Shown here piece after piece: positions 1-6,330 of a DNA stretch of 10,460 bases. The notes beneath the pieces are model-generated. The model saw nothing but the letters and a program-made list of their open reading frames with translations, was not told where the DNA came from and did no database searches. This stretch comes from Ceratorhiza oryzae-sativae (lineage: Eukaryota > Basidiomycota > Agaricomycetes > Cantharellales > Ceratobasidiaceae): positions 1-10,460 of the forward strand of contig JARWMV010000227.1 in NCBI GenBank assembly GCA_030998015.1, written 5' to 3'. Every line of letters starts with the position of its first letter. Within the stretch, counting starts at the first letter, position 1. A program made the translations under genes and the position numbers.

Positions 1-222
1 TAATCCCAGAGGAGTTAAAAGATCCCCAATGTTTGCAGGAATTATTTTTTTCCCCTCCGGATAGAATAAATCAAAGAATTCATTACAGCAAGGTAGTGCA
101 TGAGTTTGAAATCTTATAGTAGGATAAACTTTACCCGTTCTTTTATCAGGTCGGGGTGTTAAGATTTTAGGAGCTACAGAACAATAATCTTGGAATTTTG
201 TATAAAGGTACTCTAAATACTC

Positions 223-394
223 CCGCCGGCGTTAGAGGGAATCCTAAAGATTCCCTCGTAGAAAATGACGACCGTTCGTCATTTTCAGCCGGCGGCTAAA
301 TATCGATATTATGCCGCGCACTAGCAATCGCAAACGGTTGCGATTGCTCACGTTGGTTGGTGGGACAAGTCCCACCAGCAACTAACGCGCGCGG
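223..394 (+). repeat. Element A, copy 1 (172 bp), inside the LAGLIDADG ORF
   Basis: Reference form of A. Module 1 is an 8-bp stem CCGCCGGC/GCCGGCGG enclosing hairpins GAGGGAATC/GATTCCCTC and GAAAATGACGA/TCGTCATTTTC. A linker with palindrome AATATCGATATT follows. Module 2 is stem CCGCGC/GCGCGG enclosing hairpins AGCAATCGCAA/TTGCGATTGCT and GGTGGGA/TCCCACC, the latter extended by GTTG/CAAC. It splits the endonuclease between LRFLQS and EYLEYLY. No clear target duplication. Confidence 0.97.
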
Positions 395-603
395 AGTACT
401 TTGGAGAAATCTCAAACAAGCATTACCATTAATAGCTCGTTTATCTTTCTGAACATTAAGATCCCCTAGAATAAGACCAATGATTATTTCTTTTAACTCT
501 TTTGAAAAATTAAATTGAGGTTCATTACTTAGCCGTGTGGGTTTAATGGGCGCTATCGAATTGGAGCAAAATACTAGGCCAGTATAAAAGTGTAATTCGC
601 TAA

Positions 604-693
604 CAATTGACCCCCAATGCCTTACAGCATGTTGGGGGGCAATTGCCCCCCCAAACAATGCAGCGTAGCTGCACATGTTTGGGGGGTCAATTG
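604..693. repeat. F palindrome pair bounded by CAATTG
   Basis: Two G/C-tract palindromes lie back to back, punctuated by CAATTG at 604, 640 and 688. The first pairs GACCCCCAATGC with GCATGTTGGGGG. The second pairs CCCCAAACA..TGCAGC with GCTGCA..TGTTTGGGG. The 84-bp spacing from the first to the last CAATTG is 28 codons, so the LAGLIDADG leader stays open through it. The first unit recurs inverted at 1101-1137. Confidence 0.85.
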
Positions 694-803
694 ACTGAGT
701 ATAAACAACATAGATTAATAATGCGAAGGTTATTACTTTAATAAAAAGATAAGTTTGTTTTGTGTTTAGCATGGTTTGGTTTTTATTTATCGATCTTATG
801 ACT

Positions 804-986
804 TCATGTTTCCTCTTCATTCTCTAAGACTAAACGCTTTTGAGAGTGAATGAGTTGGAACTTATCTAACAATGTTGGTTGTATAAGTCCCAATTTGGGT
901 TTCCAAGTCCTCTGCGTGTGATGGAGATCTCCTTTATTAATAGGAGAATCCTCCGCAAACAAATTAGGTGCATTTCTCACGAAATG
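804..986 (-). CDS. Unassigned 60-codon open frame without ATG
   Basis: An open frame on the minus strand starts directly after a TAA (codons from 986) and ends with TGA at 806-804, overlapping the first codons of the LAGLIDADG ORF in another frame. It reads like ordinary protein (NAPNLFAEDSPINKGD, then RTWKPKLGLIQP, then an acidic tail ENEEET) and has no palindrome inside. No initiator is visible, so it could be an exon end, an endonuclease relic or chance. I do not recognise a family. Confidence 0.25.
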   Translation of the reverse strand, partial: HFVRNAPNLFAEDSPINKGDLHHTQRTWKPKLGLIQPTLLDKFQLIHSQKRLVLENEEET

Positions 987-1100
987 TTAAACCTAACTAG
1001 TTAACACAGAGATGGGCTGCGGATGCGGCGCATCAGTAGAACTTAGACCCTTTAGACCCCCAACAAGGCAATGGCCTCCCAATGCGGATGCCTGGGTAAT

Positions 1101-1137
1101 TGCCCCCCAACATGCTGTAAGGCATTGGGGGTCAATT
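1101..1137. repeat. F palindrome, inverted copy
   Basis: Reverse complement of the first F unit at 604-645: CCCCCCAACATGC pairs with GCATTGGGGG, flanked by AATTG and CAATTG. It lies in a noncoding stretch (987-1177) that also holds a GATGC/GCATC hairpin at 1022-1034. Confidence 0.8.
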
Positions 1138-1177
1138 GCAATGTCGCCATTCAGTAGCTGACGACAGGGTTAGGCCT

Positions 1178-1399
1178 CCGCCGGCGTTAGAGGGAATCCT
1201 CAGATGAGGTAGCCTTGACCATGAGTCTCATGGTCCAGGCTACCTCCCATAAAGATTCCCTCGTAGAAAATGACGACCGTTCGTCATTTTCAGCCGGCGG
1301 CTAAATATCGATATTATGCCGCGCACTAGCAATCGCAAACGGTTGCGATTGCTCACGTTGGTTGGTGGGACAAGTCCCACCAGCAACTAACGCGCGCGG
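1178..1399 (+). repeat. Element A, copy 2 (222 bp), with 50-bp hairpin inserted in loop 1
   Basis: Identical in layout to copy 1, but the apical loop of the first hairpin (GAGGGAATC/GATTCCCTC) carries about 50 bp. That insert is itself a long hairpin (1206-1246, GAGGTAGCC...GGCTACCTC). The same variant recurs as copy 11 at 8610-8831. Confidence 0.97.
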
Positions 1400-1429
1400 A
1401 GAGTAAAGCACCCTTTGGCGCGAAGGAGT

Positions 1430-1501
1430 TATGAGTAATCAGACTCGAACTGATCATATCTAGGTGGAAGCTAGAAGTTATACCAACTTAACTATACTCA
1501 T
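1430..1501 (-). tRNA. trnG(ucc): tRNA-Gly (UCC)
   Basis: Full cloverleaf on the minus strand: acceptor ATGAGTA/TACTCAT (7 bp) with discriminator A; D stem GTTA/TAAC with an AGTTGGTA loop; anticodon stem TCTAG/CTAGA with loop CTTCCAC, anticodon UCC; T arm ATCAG-TTCGAGT-CTGAT. An unmodified U34 is expected to read all four GGN codons in mitochondria. It lies 30 bp from element A copy 2 and has no insertion. Confidence 0.96.
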
Positions 1502-1769
1502 GAAAATTCATGCTCCAAATTTTTAAATTTTAGGGGGAAGTATCTTCTTTTATTAATTTTAGTATATCTAGAACATACTTTAGTTTGGAGTGCATAGCCT
1601 CACGGTTGGGATCTATAGATCCCCCTATTTTTCCTTAAGGACCGCAGTTGGGAGGCCCTCCCTCCATCCAGAGGAGAAAAATTATTAGGCGTCCTGCTTC
1701 GTAGATGCCCAAATTTTCATTTTAAGACCTTAAAATTAAATTTACCTAACAGATGTCATAAAGCCGATA
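1502..1769. other. Spacer between tRNA-Gly and tRNA-Arg
   Basis: AT-rich sequence with short G/C-rich islands (for example GGGATCTATAGATCCCC around 1608-1625). I see no gene, no cloverleaf and no copy of the major repeats here. Confidence 0.6.
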
Positions 1770-1842
1770 AACATCTTATTGGATTTGAACCAATACCAGA
1801 CTGCTTCGAAGGCAGTTGCTATACCAATTAAGCTAAAGATGC
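1770..1842 (-). tRNA. trnR(ucg): tRNA-Arg (UCG)
   Basis: Cloverleaf on the minus strand: acceptor GCATCTT/AAGATGT (terminal G-U pair); D arm GCT...AGC with an AATTGGTAT loop; anticodon stem ACTGC/GCAGT with loop CTTCGAA, anticodon UCG; T arm ATTGG-TTCAAAT-CCAAT. The discriminator is U, which is unusual but does not disturb the fold. Reads CGN arginine codons, so this genome retains CGN, unlike several yeast mtDNAs. Confidence 0.94.
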
Positions 1843-2111
1843 CAGATCTAATGCAGCGCTCCTGTGCGTAACGCGTCCAAGTATTGGCGCCCGGTCAATG
1901 AAATTGACACGGCCGCCAATACCCTAGCCCTCTTCGGTGCCCTACGAGGCAGCTGCAGTAGTAAATTAATCTAATCTGGTCTCTATCTCGGTCAACATAG
2001 TTGACACGAGATAGGGTAAGGCCGACACGGGCGGCAGAGTCCCCGCACACGGAGGGTCATGACCGGAGACCCCCAATGATTGCAATCATTGGGGGGTGAC
2101 CCCCGACATTG
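1843..2111. other. Palindrome-rich spacer
   Basis: No coding signal. It holds three hairpins: ATTGGCG...CGCCAAT around a GTCAAT/ATTGAC core (1883-1920), the E hairpin at 1983-2014, and a perfect 26-bp palindrome at 2070-2095 (CCCCCAATGATTG and its complement). Confidence 0.8.
1983..2014. repeat. E hairpin, copy 1
   Basis: Stem CTATCTCG/CGAGATAG enclosing GTCAAC-ATA-GTTGAC. The same hairpin, with flanks nearly the same, is at 4770-4801. The GTTGACACGAGA word also recurs inside the D repeats. Confidence 0.88.
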
Positions 2112-2283
2112 CCGCGCGCGTTAGTTGCTGGTGGGACTTGTCCCACCAACCAACGTGAGCAATCGCAACCGTTTGCGATTGCTAGTGCGCGGCATAATAT
2201 CGATATTTAGCCGCCGGCTGAAAATGACGAACGGTCGTCATTTTCTACGAGGGAATCTTTAGGATTCCCTCTAACGCCGGCGG
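2112..2283 (-). repeat. Element A, copy 3 (172 bp), inverted
   Basis: Exact-length copy in the opposite orientation (module 2 first on the plus strand). Loops are plain. The flanking words CATTG and GCATT are similar but not a clean target duplication. Confidence 0.97.
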
Positions 2284-2312
2284 GCATTACAATATCGGGG
2301 GGTTGCTGCCCA

Positions 2313-2345
2313 CCAAACAATGCAGCGTAGCTGCACATGTTTGGG
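2313..2345. repeat. F palindrome with TGCAGC core
   Basis: CCAAACA..TGCAGC pairs with GCTGCA..TGTTTGG, the same unit as 646-687 and close to 4421-4456. It sits just outside element A copy 3. Confidence 0.8.
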
Positions 2346-2395
2346 GGTCAGTAGTGACCGGGGGCTTAAACAATCGGGGTTTGTCAAACCTAAAG

Positions 2396-2736
2396 CTACC
2401 GCGCTTCTCAGCGCTCTTTGATCGCCCGAAGGGCGGCCTAAGCGCTGAGAACTCTAAATACCCCGCCAATGTTCCATTGGCGGATTTGCGAAGGCCCGCG
2501 CGCGTTAGTTGCTGGTGGGACTTGTCCCACCAACCAACGTGAGCAATCGCAACCGTTTGCGATTGCTAGTGCGCGGCATAATATCGATATTTAGCCGCCG
2601 GCTGAAAATGACGAACGGTCGTCATTTTCTACGAGGGAATCTTTCGGTCCAGCAAGATTTATAAATTTATAAATCTTGCGTGGAAGGATTCCCTCTAACG
2701 CCGGCGGTGTATTTGGGGAAATGGTCCCCTTTGCGC
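2396..2736. repeat. 341-bp duplicated block, copy 1
   Basis: Matches 5490-5830 with one difference that I see (2726 C versus 5820 T). It contains a TTCTCAGCGCT/AGCGCTGAGAA hairpin with an inner CGCCC/GGGCG stem, a CCGCCAAT/ATTGGCGG hairpin, element A copy 4, and a short single-copy tail. The duplication therefore includes non-A DNA on both sides. Confidence 0.95.
2496..2707 (-). repeat. Element A, copy 4 (212 bp), with 40-bp hairpin in loop 1
   Basis: Inverted A copy whose first-hairpin loop contains an inserted palindrome at 2648-2684 (TCCA-GCAAGATTT...AAATCTTGC-G-TGGA). A shorter relative of this hairpin occurs alone at 8225-8254 inside the GIY-YIG ORF. Confidence 0.97.
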
Positions 2737-2930
2737 GGTACAATTTCCTAACTACGCGCCCCACCGGGGAGGTCGTTCTTATAAAACAAAAACGAGGTAA
2801 TGTCGACAAAACCACCCGCGGCGGAATATGAGGGGACCCCGTTTGTTTTTTTTTTTGATTGAACTTAGTGCTGACACAGCAGGGAAAACCAGGTGTTAGA
2901 GGGTTTTATAACCCCTATTTTTCCTGGGGG
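2737..2930. other. Spacer with no gene
   Basis: Short hairpins and a T-tract (2842-2855). It includes AAAAACGAGGTAATG at 2789-2803, the complement of CATTACCTCGTTTTT at 5460-5474. No coding signal recognised. Confidence 0.6.
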
Positions 2931-3015
2931 GCATTACCTGCTCGGTCATCGCAGATGTCCGGTTTTACCGGCCGGTCAACTATGTTGACACGAGACGGTA
3001 AAAAACAGGTAATGC
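2931..3015. repeat. D repeat, copy 1
   Basis: Outer stem GCATTACCTG/CAGGTAATGC encloses CTCGGTCATCGCAGATGTCC, an ACCGGCCGGT palindrome and GTCAACTATGTTGAC followed by ACGAGACGGT. The inner parts recur inverted at 3885-3962. Confidence 0.85.
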
Positions 3016-3049
3016 ATGGAGGAGCCCCTGCGAGCCCCCGGCCCGCTCC

Positions 3050-3221
3050 CCGCGCGCGTTAGTTGCTGGTGGGACTTGTCCCACCAACCAACGTGAGCAA
3101 TCGCAACCGTTTGCGATTGCTAGTGCGCGGCATAATATCGATATTTAGCCGCCGGCTGAAAATGACGAACGGTCGTCATTTTCTACGAGGGAATCTTTAG
3201 GATTCCCTCTAACGCCGGCGG
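3050..3221 (-). repeat. Element A, copy 5 (172 bp), inverted
   Basis: Plain-loop inverted copy about 50 bp from tRNA-Leu, with no change relative to copy 3. Confidence 0.97.
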
Positions 3222-3274
3222 GGTGCGGATCTAGGGGTCGCAGGGGTGTACATAAAATGTAGTTCCTTCCGAAA

Positions 3275-3358
3275 TACGAGTAAAGAGATTTGAACTCTTA
3301 CAATCAAATGATCATGAATTCCTAAGATTCACCTGGCTACCAGTTTCAGCATACTCGT
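3275..3358 (-). tRNA. trnL(uag): tRNA-Leu (UAG)
   Basis: Class II cloverleaf on the minus strand: acceptor ACGAGTA/TACTCGT with discriminator A; D arm CTG...CAG with an AAACTGGTAGC loop; anticodon stem TGAAT/ATTCA with loop CTTAGGA, anticodon UAG; long variable arm TGATCATTTGATTGTAA; T arm AAGAG-TTCAAAT-CTCTT. Reads CUN leucine codons. Confidence 0.96.
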
Positions 3359-3610
3359 TTTGAGTTACTACTTGGATTTTCTAACGCCGATTTTGGTAAG
3401 GACAGCACTTAGTGCTGCCCATCCCCGCCCCGCCTTGATCTCCAGGCGGTAAGATAAGTCGCGCTGAATCCAACCACGTCTGTGACGTCCCCCTGGGGTC
3501 ACTCTGGCCAAAGAGGGACCATTCGGGGTTGGTCGCTCCCGACCCGTATACTCTTCTCTTAAAGGAAAACTAAACCGTCGCGCTGGGACCGCCCGAATGG
3601 ATAAATCACA
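3359..3610. other. G/C-rich palindrome cluster
   Basis: No gene seen. A long-range stem CCATTCGGG (3519-3527) / CCCGAATGG (3592-3600) encloses smaller hairpins, and AGCACTTAGTGCT is palindromic near 3405-3417. The cluster abuts element B1. Confidence 0.65.
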
Positions 3611-3872
3611 CCCCCGCTCTATCGGCTAAAATCTTAGGTGTAACCCAAGATTTCAGCCGCCCTGCCTAGAGAACTGCGCTTTAGCGCACGTCTTGGCAGG
3701 GGTAATAAAGCGGAGGGTCGACGACCCGTGGGTGTGGTTATCGAGGCCGCGTTCGCGGCGAGGTATTGCGAGGTACCCTGGAACTTTAAGTTCCAGGGTA
3801 CCTCGGAATCAGACGCCCGCGTACGCCAGGGCCGCCTTGGCTTAAGCCAAGGCGTTCGCAGGCGTGCACGGG
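3611..3872 (+). repeat. Element B, copy 1 (262 bp, longest form)
   Basis: Starts CCCCCGC and ends GGG. Left part: hairpin CGGCTAAAATCTT...AAGATTTCAGCCG, then CCTGCC...GCGC-TTTA-GCGC...GGCAGG. Core: outer stem GACCCGTG/CACGGGTC enclosing GCCGCG-TT-CGCGGC, a 16-bp stem GAGGTACCCTGGAACT/AGTTCCAGGGTACCTC, and GCCTTGGCTTAAGCCAAGGC. Flanks are TCACA on the left and TCACC on the right, an imperfect 5-bp repeat. Confidence 0.93.
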
Positions 3873-3884
3873 TCACCTTTCGGG

Positions 3885-3986
3885 CGCATTACCTATTTTT
3901 CACCGTCTCGTGTCAACATAGTTGACCGGCCGGTGAAAACTCGGTCATCGCAGATGTCCGGCAGGGGTTAGTCAAAGACTAACCCG
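3885..3986. repeat. D repeat, copy 2 (inverted) plus hairpin
   Basis: Begins GCATTACCTA and carries CCGTCTCGTGTCAAC-ATA-GTTGAC, CCGGCCGG and CTCGGTCATCGCAGATGTCC, i.e. the D1 parts with the central hairpin inverted. A separate GGGTTAGTC-AAA-GACTAACCC hairpin ends it (3965-3985). Confidence 0.82.
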
Positions 3987-4084
3987 CTTACCGTCCCCAG
4001 CGCGGCCGGCTCGAGGGTTAGTTTTGAGGTTAGGGTTGATTGTACATGGGCTTCGCCGAAGGCCATGGGTCCCAGGCCCGGTTA

Positions 4085-4155
4085 GGCCGCGTTCGTGGCG
4101 AGGTATTGCGAGGTACCCTGGAACTTTAAGTTCCAGGGTACCTCGGAATCAGACA
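4085..4155 (+). repeat. Element B, fragment (copy 2)
   Basis: Only the middle of B: GGCCGCGTTCGTGGC, GAGGTATTGC, the GAGGTACCCTGG... hairpin and GGAATCAGAC. Both outer ends are missing. A separate ATGGGCTTCG/CGAAGGCCAT hairpin precedes it at about 4045-4068. Confidence 0.9.
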
Positions 4156-4159
4156 CCCG

Positions 4160-4232
4160 CTAGGGTATTTACCTTAAACTGTAGTTGCATGGCAAATTTT
4201 CTATCAGGGTTGAAATTGTCAATTACATTATC
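4160..4232 (-). pseudogene. Short coding-like segment between B fragment and A6, unassigned
   Basis: From 4232 the minus strand reads DNVIDNFNPDRKFAMQLQ then FKVNT, open until it enters the B fragment. Composition looks protein-like rather than palindromic, and its position between two elements matches the pattern seen in the GIY-YIG ORF. It faintly resembles endonuclease segments, but I cannot name a family and no continuation was found across A6. Confidence 0.3.
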
Positions 4233-4404
4233 CCGCCGGCGTTAGAGGGAATCCTAAAGATTCCCTCGTAGAAAATGACGACCGTTCGTCATTTTCAGCC
4301 GGCGGCTAAATATCGATATTATGCCGCGCACTAGCAATCGCAAACGGTTGCGATTGCTCACGTTGGTTGGTGGGACAAGTCCCACCAGCAACTAACGCGC
4401 GCGG
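4233..4404 (+). repeat. Element A, copy 6 (172 bp)
   Basis: Plain-loop copy. It is followed within 20 bp by an F palindrome, and its left edge cuts the coding-like segment at 4160-4232. Confidence 0.97.
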
Positions 4405-4420
4405 AGGTTAACTATTGACC

Positions 4421-4456
4421 CCCCAAACTGATGCAGCTATGCTGCATTGTTTGGGG
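4421..4456. repeat. F palindrome, divergent copy
   Basis: CCCCAAACtgATGCAGC pairs with GCTGCATtgTTTGGGG. Relative to 646-687, matching changes on both arms keep the stem. Confidence 0.78.
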
Positions 4457-4631
4457 TTGGGGGTCTACGGCAGGAGAAAAATCGGATAATTACGGTTTTA
4501 TAACAAAAACTGTAAAATATATATTAAATGAAATCAGTTTTGCAGCGCGCTATGCGGCTGAGGCAGCGCGCTATGCGGCTGCCCATAACAAAAATAGATT
4601 AATAAAAGGGTTAATAAAATCATTTTTATAA
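4431..4631 (+). CDS. Unassigned small ORF with two 7-residue repeats
   Basis: The ORF starts within the F palindrome, so its first residues are probably not native. The part from about 4471 reads EKSDNYGFITKTVKYILNE, then AARYAAE/AARYAAA from two 21-bp tandem repeats (4542-4562, 4563-4583), then a basic tail ending in TAA. No family recognised. It may be an exon or endonuclease fragment, or chance. It is one of few coding-like stretches on the plus strand. Confidence 0.25.
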   Translation: MQLCCIVWGWGSTAGEKSDNYGFITKTVKYILNEISFAARYAAEAARYAAAHNKNRLIKGLIKSFL

Positions 4632-4860
4632 CGCCGGAACCTGTGACTCGGCGCCCTTAAACTTACATGGGCCATACCGTATCTATGATGTCCGACAGCC
4701 AATACAGGAGGTCCACGTTTACAACAAAGTTGACACGAGACGAAAAACTTAGAAAAATTAGTCTGGCCTCTATCTCGGTCAACATAGTTGACACGAGATA
4801 GGGTAGGGTTAAATTTGATTAACATATATAAAAAATAATGTCTCTTTTATATTTTACCTA
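4632..4860. other. Spacer with D/E-type hairpin words
   Basis: Holds a GTTGACACGAGACG fragment (4730-4743), the E hairpin (4770-4801) and an AT-rich tail. No gene seen. Confidence 0.65.
4770..4801. repeat. E hairpin, copy 2
   Basis: Same CTATCTCG-GTCAAC-ATA-GTTGAC-A-CGAGATAG hairpin as 1983-2014. The flanks CTGG(T/C)CT on the left and GGTA on the right are shared. Confidence 0.88.
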
Positions 4861-5089
4861 CCTCCTTTGTATTTGGGGTTTCTAAGGGCAAGCTCGTCCA
4901 TAGGGAGAGGAAGCCCTCATAAATCCTAGGGAAGAGTCCGATCAAGAATAATACTGCGGACTCATACAGGGCTTGGACTAAAAACACTAGAGAACTTAAC
5001 TTATCGCAGAAAGTTCAGTTATCTCTGTAGGGTAGACTGACTATACCCATGGGATAAATTATAATTCTCTTCCGGATTAGAAACGGAGC
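4861..5089. other. Unassigned, non-coding, possibly structured segment
   Basis: No sustained open frame. Moderately G/C-rich with short stems such as GGGTA-GACTGAC-TATACCC near 5028-5046 and GAGTCC...GGACTC (4935-4963). TATAGTC on the minus strand recalls the P7 strand of a group I intron core, but I could not find its partner. Could be intron core, RNase P-type RNA or an rRNA fragment; not assigned. Confidence 0.3.
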
Positions 5090-5261
5090 CCGCGCGCGTT
5101 AGTTGCTGGTGGGACTTGTCCCACCAACCAACGTGAGCAATCGCAACCGTTTGCGATTGCTAGTGCGCGGCATAATATCGATATTTAGCCGCCGGCTGAA
5201 AATGACGAACGGTCGTCATTTTCTACGAGGGAATCTTTAGGATTCCCTCTAACGCCGGCGG
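5090..5261 (-). repeat. Element A, copy 7 (172 bp), inverted
   Basis: Plain-loop inverted copy inserted between two unassigned, possibly structured segments (4861-5089 and 5262-5489). Confidence 0.97.
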
Positions 5262-5489
5262 GATTTGAAGTTCTACCACTCTACCCAAACCCCAAAATTT
5301 CTAGGGACCAACAGCCCATGACAAATTAGGGGTTAAATGAACCCTCGGCTAGATCTAAAGATCTGGATGACCCTTACTTACTCCCTGAAAGGGAGGAATC
5401 ACGGGTCGGGTTTAATTTTCCTAACCTGACACGGTCGACAATTGACGCCGCCGGTTCGGCATTACCTCGTTTTTGGTTCATAAAAACGA
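5262..5489. other. Unassigned segment with tRNA-like D arm and nested hairpins
   Basis: On the minus strand 5262-5294 reads GGGGTTTGGGTAGAGTGGTAG then AACTTCAAATCC: an acceptor/D-arm-like start running straight into a T-loop-like word, with no anticodon arm. Other hairpins are CTCCC-TGAA-GGGAG (5381-5395) and AGATC-TAAA-GATCT (5351-5364). No intact RNA gene can be drawn. Confidence 0.3.
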
Positions 5490-5830
5490 CTACCGCGCTT
5501 CTCAGCGCTCTTTGATCGCCCGAAGGGCGGCCTAAGCGCTGAGAACTCTAAATACCCCGCCAATGTTCCATTGGCGGATTTGCGAAGGCCCGCGCGCGTT
5601 AGTTGCTGGTGGGACTTGTCCCACCAACCAACGTGAGCAATCGCAACCGTTTGCGATTGCTAGTGCGCGGCATAATATCGATATTTAGCCGCCGGCTGAA
5701 AATGACGAACGGTCGTCATTTTCTACGAGGGAATCTTTCGGTCCAGCAAGATTTATAAATTTATAAATCTTGCGTGGAAGGATTCCCTCTAACGCCGGCG
5801 GTGTATTTGGGGAAATGGTTCCCTTTGCGC
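5490..5830. repeat. 341-bp duplicated block, copy 2
   Basis: Direct repeat of 2396-2736, 3094 bp away, with one substitution noticed (5820). Includes the two hairpins before element A copy 8 and the tail GTGTATTTGGGGAAATGG after it. Confidence 0.95.
5590..5801 (-). repeat. Element A, copy 8 (212 bp), with 40-bp hairpin in loop 1
   Basis: Same variant as copy 4; the inserted hairpin is at 5742-5778. It reached this site as part of the larger duplicated block. Confidence 0.97.
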
Positions 5831-6097
5831 ATTGGGAGGGGTTAAGAACTGTTAAAGTTAATAACCTTGGGGCTAAGCATTACAAACCATGACCCGGCGG
5901 CATGCTGTGACCCTAATGGTAAAAATTAAGCTGTGCTTATTTTACGCCCAAAATTTTAGTAGGTTCGTCATCACTTGTGGGGCGTGCTTCATCCTAGGTC
6001 TCTGCTGGGGCCTAGGAGGAAGCGGGAATTTAAGGATTCCCTAACACTCCGACAGGGTTGAACCAGCACTCCGAAAGCTTTCAAAATTACATTTTGA
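5831..6097. other. Spacer with hairpins, no gene recognised
   Basis: Contains GCTTCATCCTAGG...CCTAGGAGGAAGC (5988-6024) and other short stems. Neither strand shows a sustained protein-like frame. Confidence 0.6.
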
Positions 6098-6325
6098 CCC
6101 GTGCACGCCTGCGAACGCCTTGGCTCATATTGACCTTAAGGTCAATAATCAAGCCAAGTCGGCCCTGGCGTGCGCGCGGCGTCTGATTCCGAGGTACCCT
6201 GGAACTTAAAGTTCCAGGGTACCTCGCAATACCTCGCCGCGAACGCGGCCTCGATAACCATTACCCCTCGGGTCAACAGCATGTATTTATATATAAATAC
6301 AATGCTGGTTGACCCTAAGCGGGGG
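6098..6325 (-). repeat. Element B, copy 3 (228 bp), inverted, AT-hairpin form
   Basis: Core as in B1 but inverted. The GCCTTGGC loop carries an inserted palindrome ATTGACCTTAAGGTCAAT. The left part is replaced by a long AT hairpin (GGGTCAACAGC...GCTGGTTGACCC around TATTTATATATAAATA). On the plus strand the flanks are TTTGA and TATGA, a 4-of-5 match. Confidence 0.93.
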
Positions 6326-6330
6326 TATGA

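Larger units (their letters stand above)
1..820 (-). pseudogene. LAGLIDADG homing endonuclease ORF, partial, interrupted by palindromes
   Basis: Intron-type homing endonuclease, which would cut an intronless allele to drive intron spread. Reading on the minus strand from ATG at 820-818, there is a hydrophobic leader (TYLFIKVITFALLIYVVY), then at about 425-520 the first LAGLIDADG helix (EIIIGLILGDLNVQ) followed by GNACLRFLQS. Element A1 (223-394) interrupts there. Reading resumes at 222 with EYLEYLYTKFQDYC, then RTGKVYPTIRFQTHALPC and FFDLFYPEGKKIIP, and runs open to the left edge, so the second LAGLIDADG motif is outside the window. The order matches single-chain two-motif LAGLIDADG enzymes. 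A pair of palindromes (604-693) also sits in the leader, in frame. A1 brings a frameshift, so a plain reading is broken; exact removal of A1 joins ...FLQST to EYLEYLY in frame, perhaps a few residues short of relatives. The family call is firm; whether it is functional is unknown. Confidence 0.85.

Noticed and set aside
2303..2542. Open frames on both strands over 2287-2542 and 2591-2815
   Set aside because: They run through F and A palindromes and the duplicated block; the frames are by-products of G/C-rich inverted repeats.
3634..3925. Opposed ORFs in B1 and similar frames in B3, B4, B6, B7, B9
   Set aside because: The same translations appear wherever B occurs, on both strands, following the hairpins rather than any protein pattern.
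4861..5089. RNase P RNA or rRNA fragment
   Set aside because: I looked for the conserved RNase P core words and universal SSU/LSU words on both strands and found no convincing match.
5262..5294. tRNA gene with acceptor GGGGTTT and a D arm
   Set aside because: No anticodon arm, and no matching 3' acceptor and T arm on either side of A7; kept only as part of an unassigned segment.
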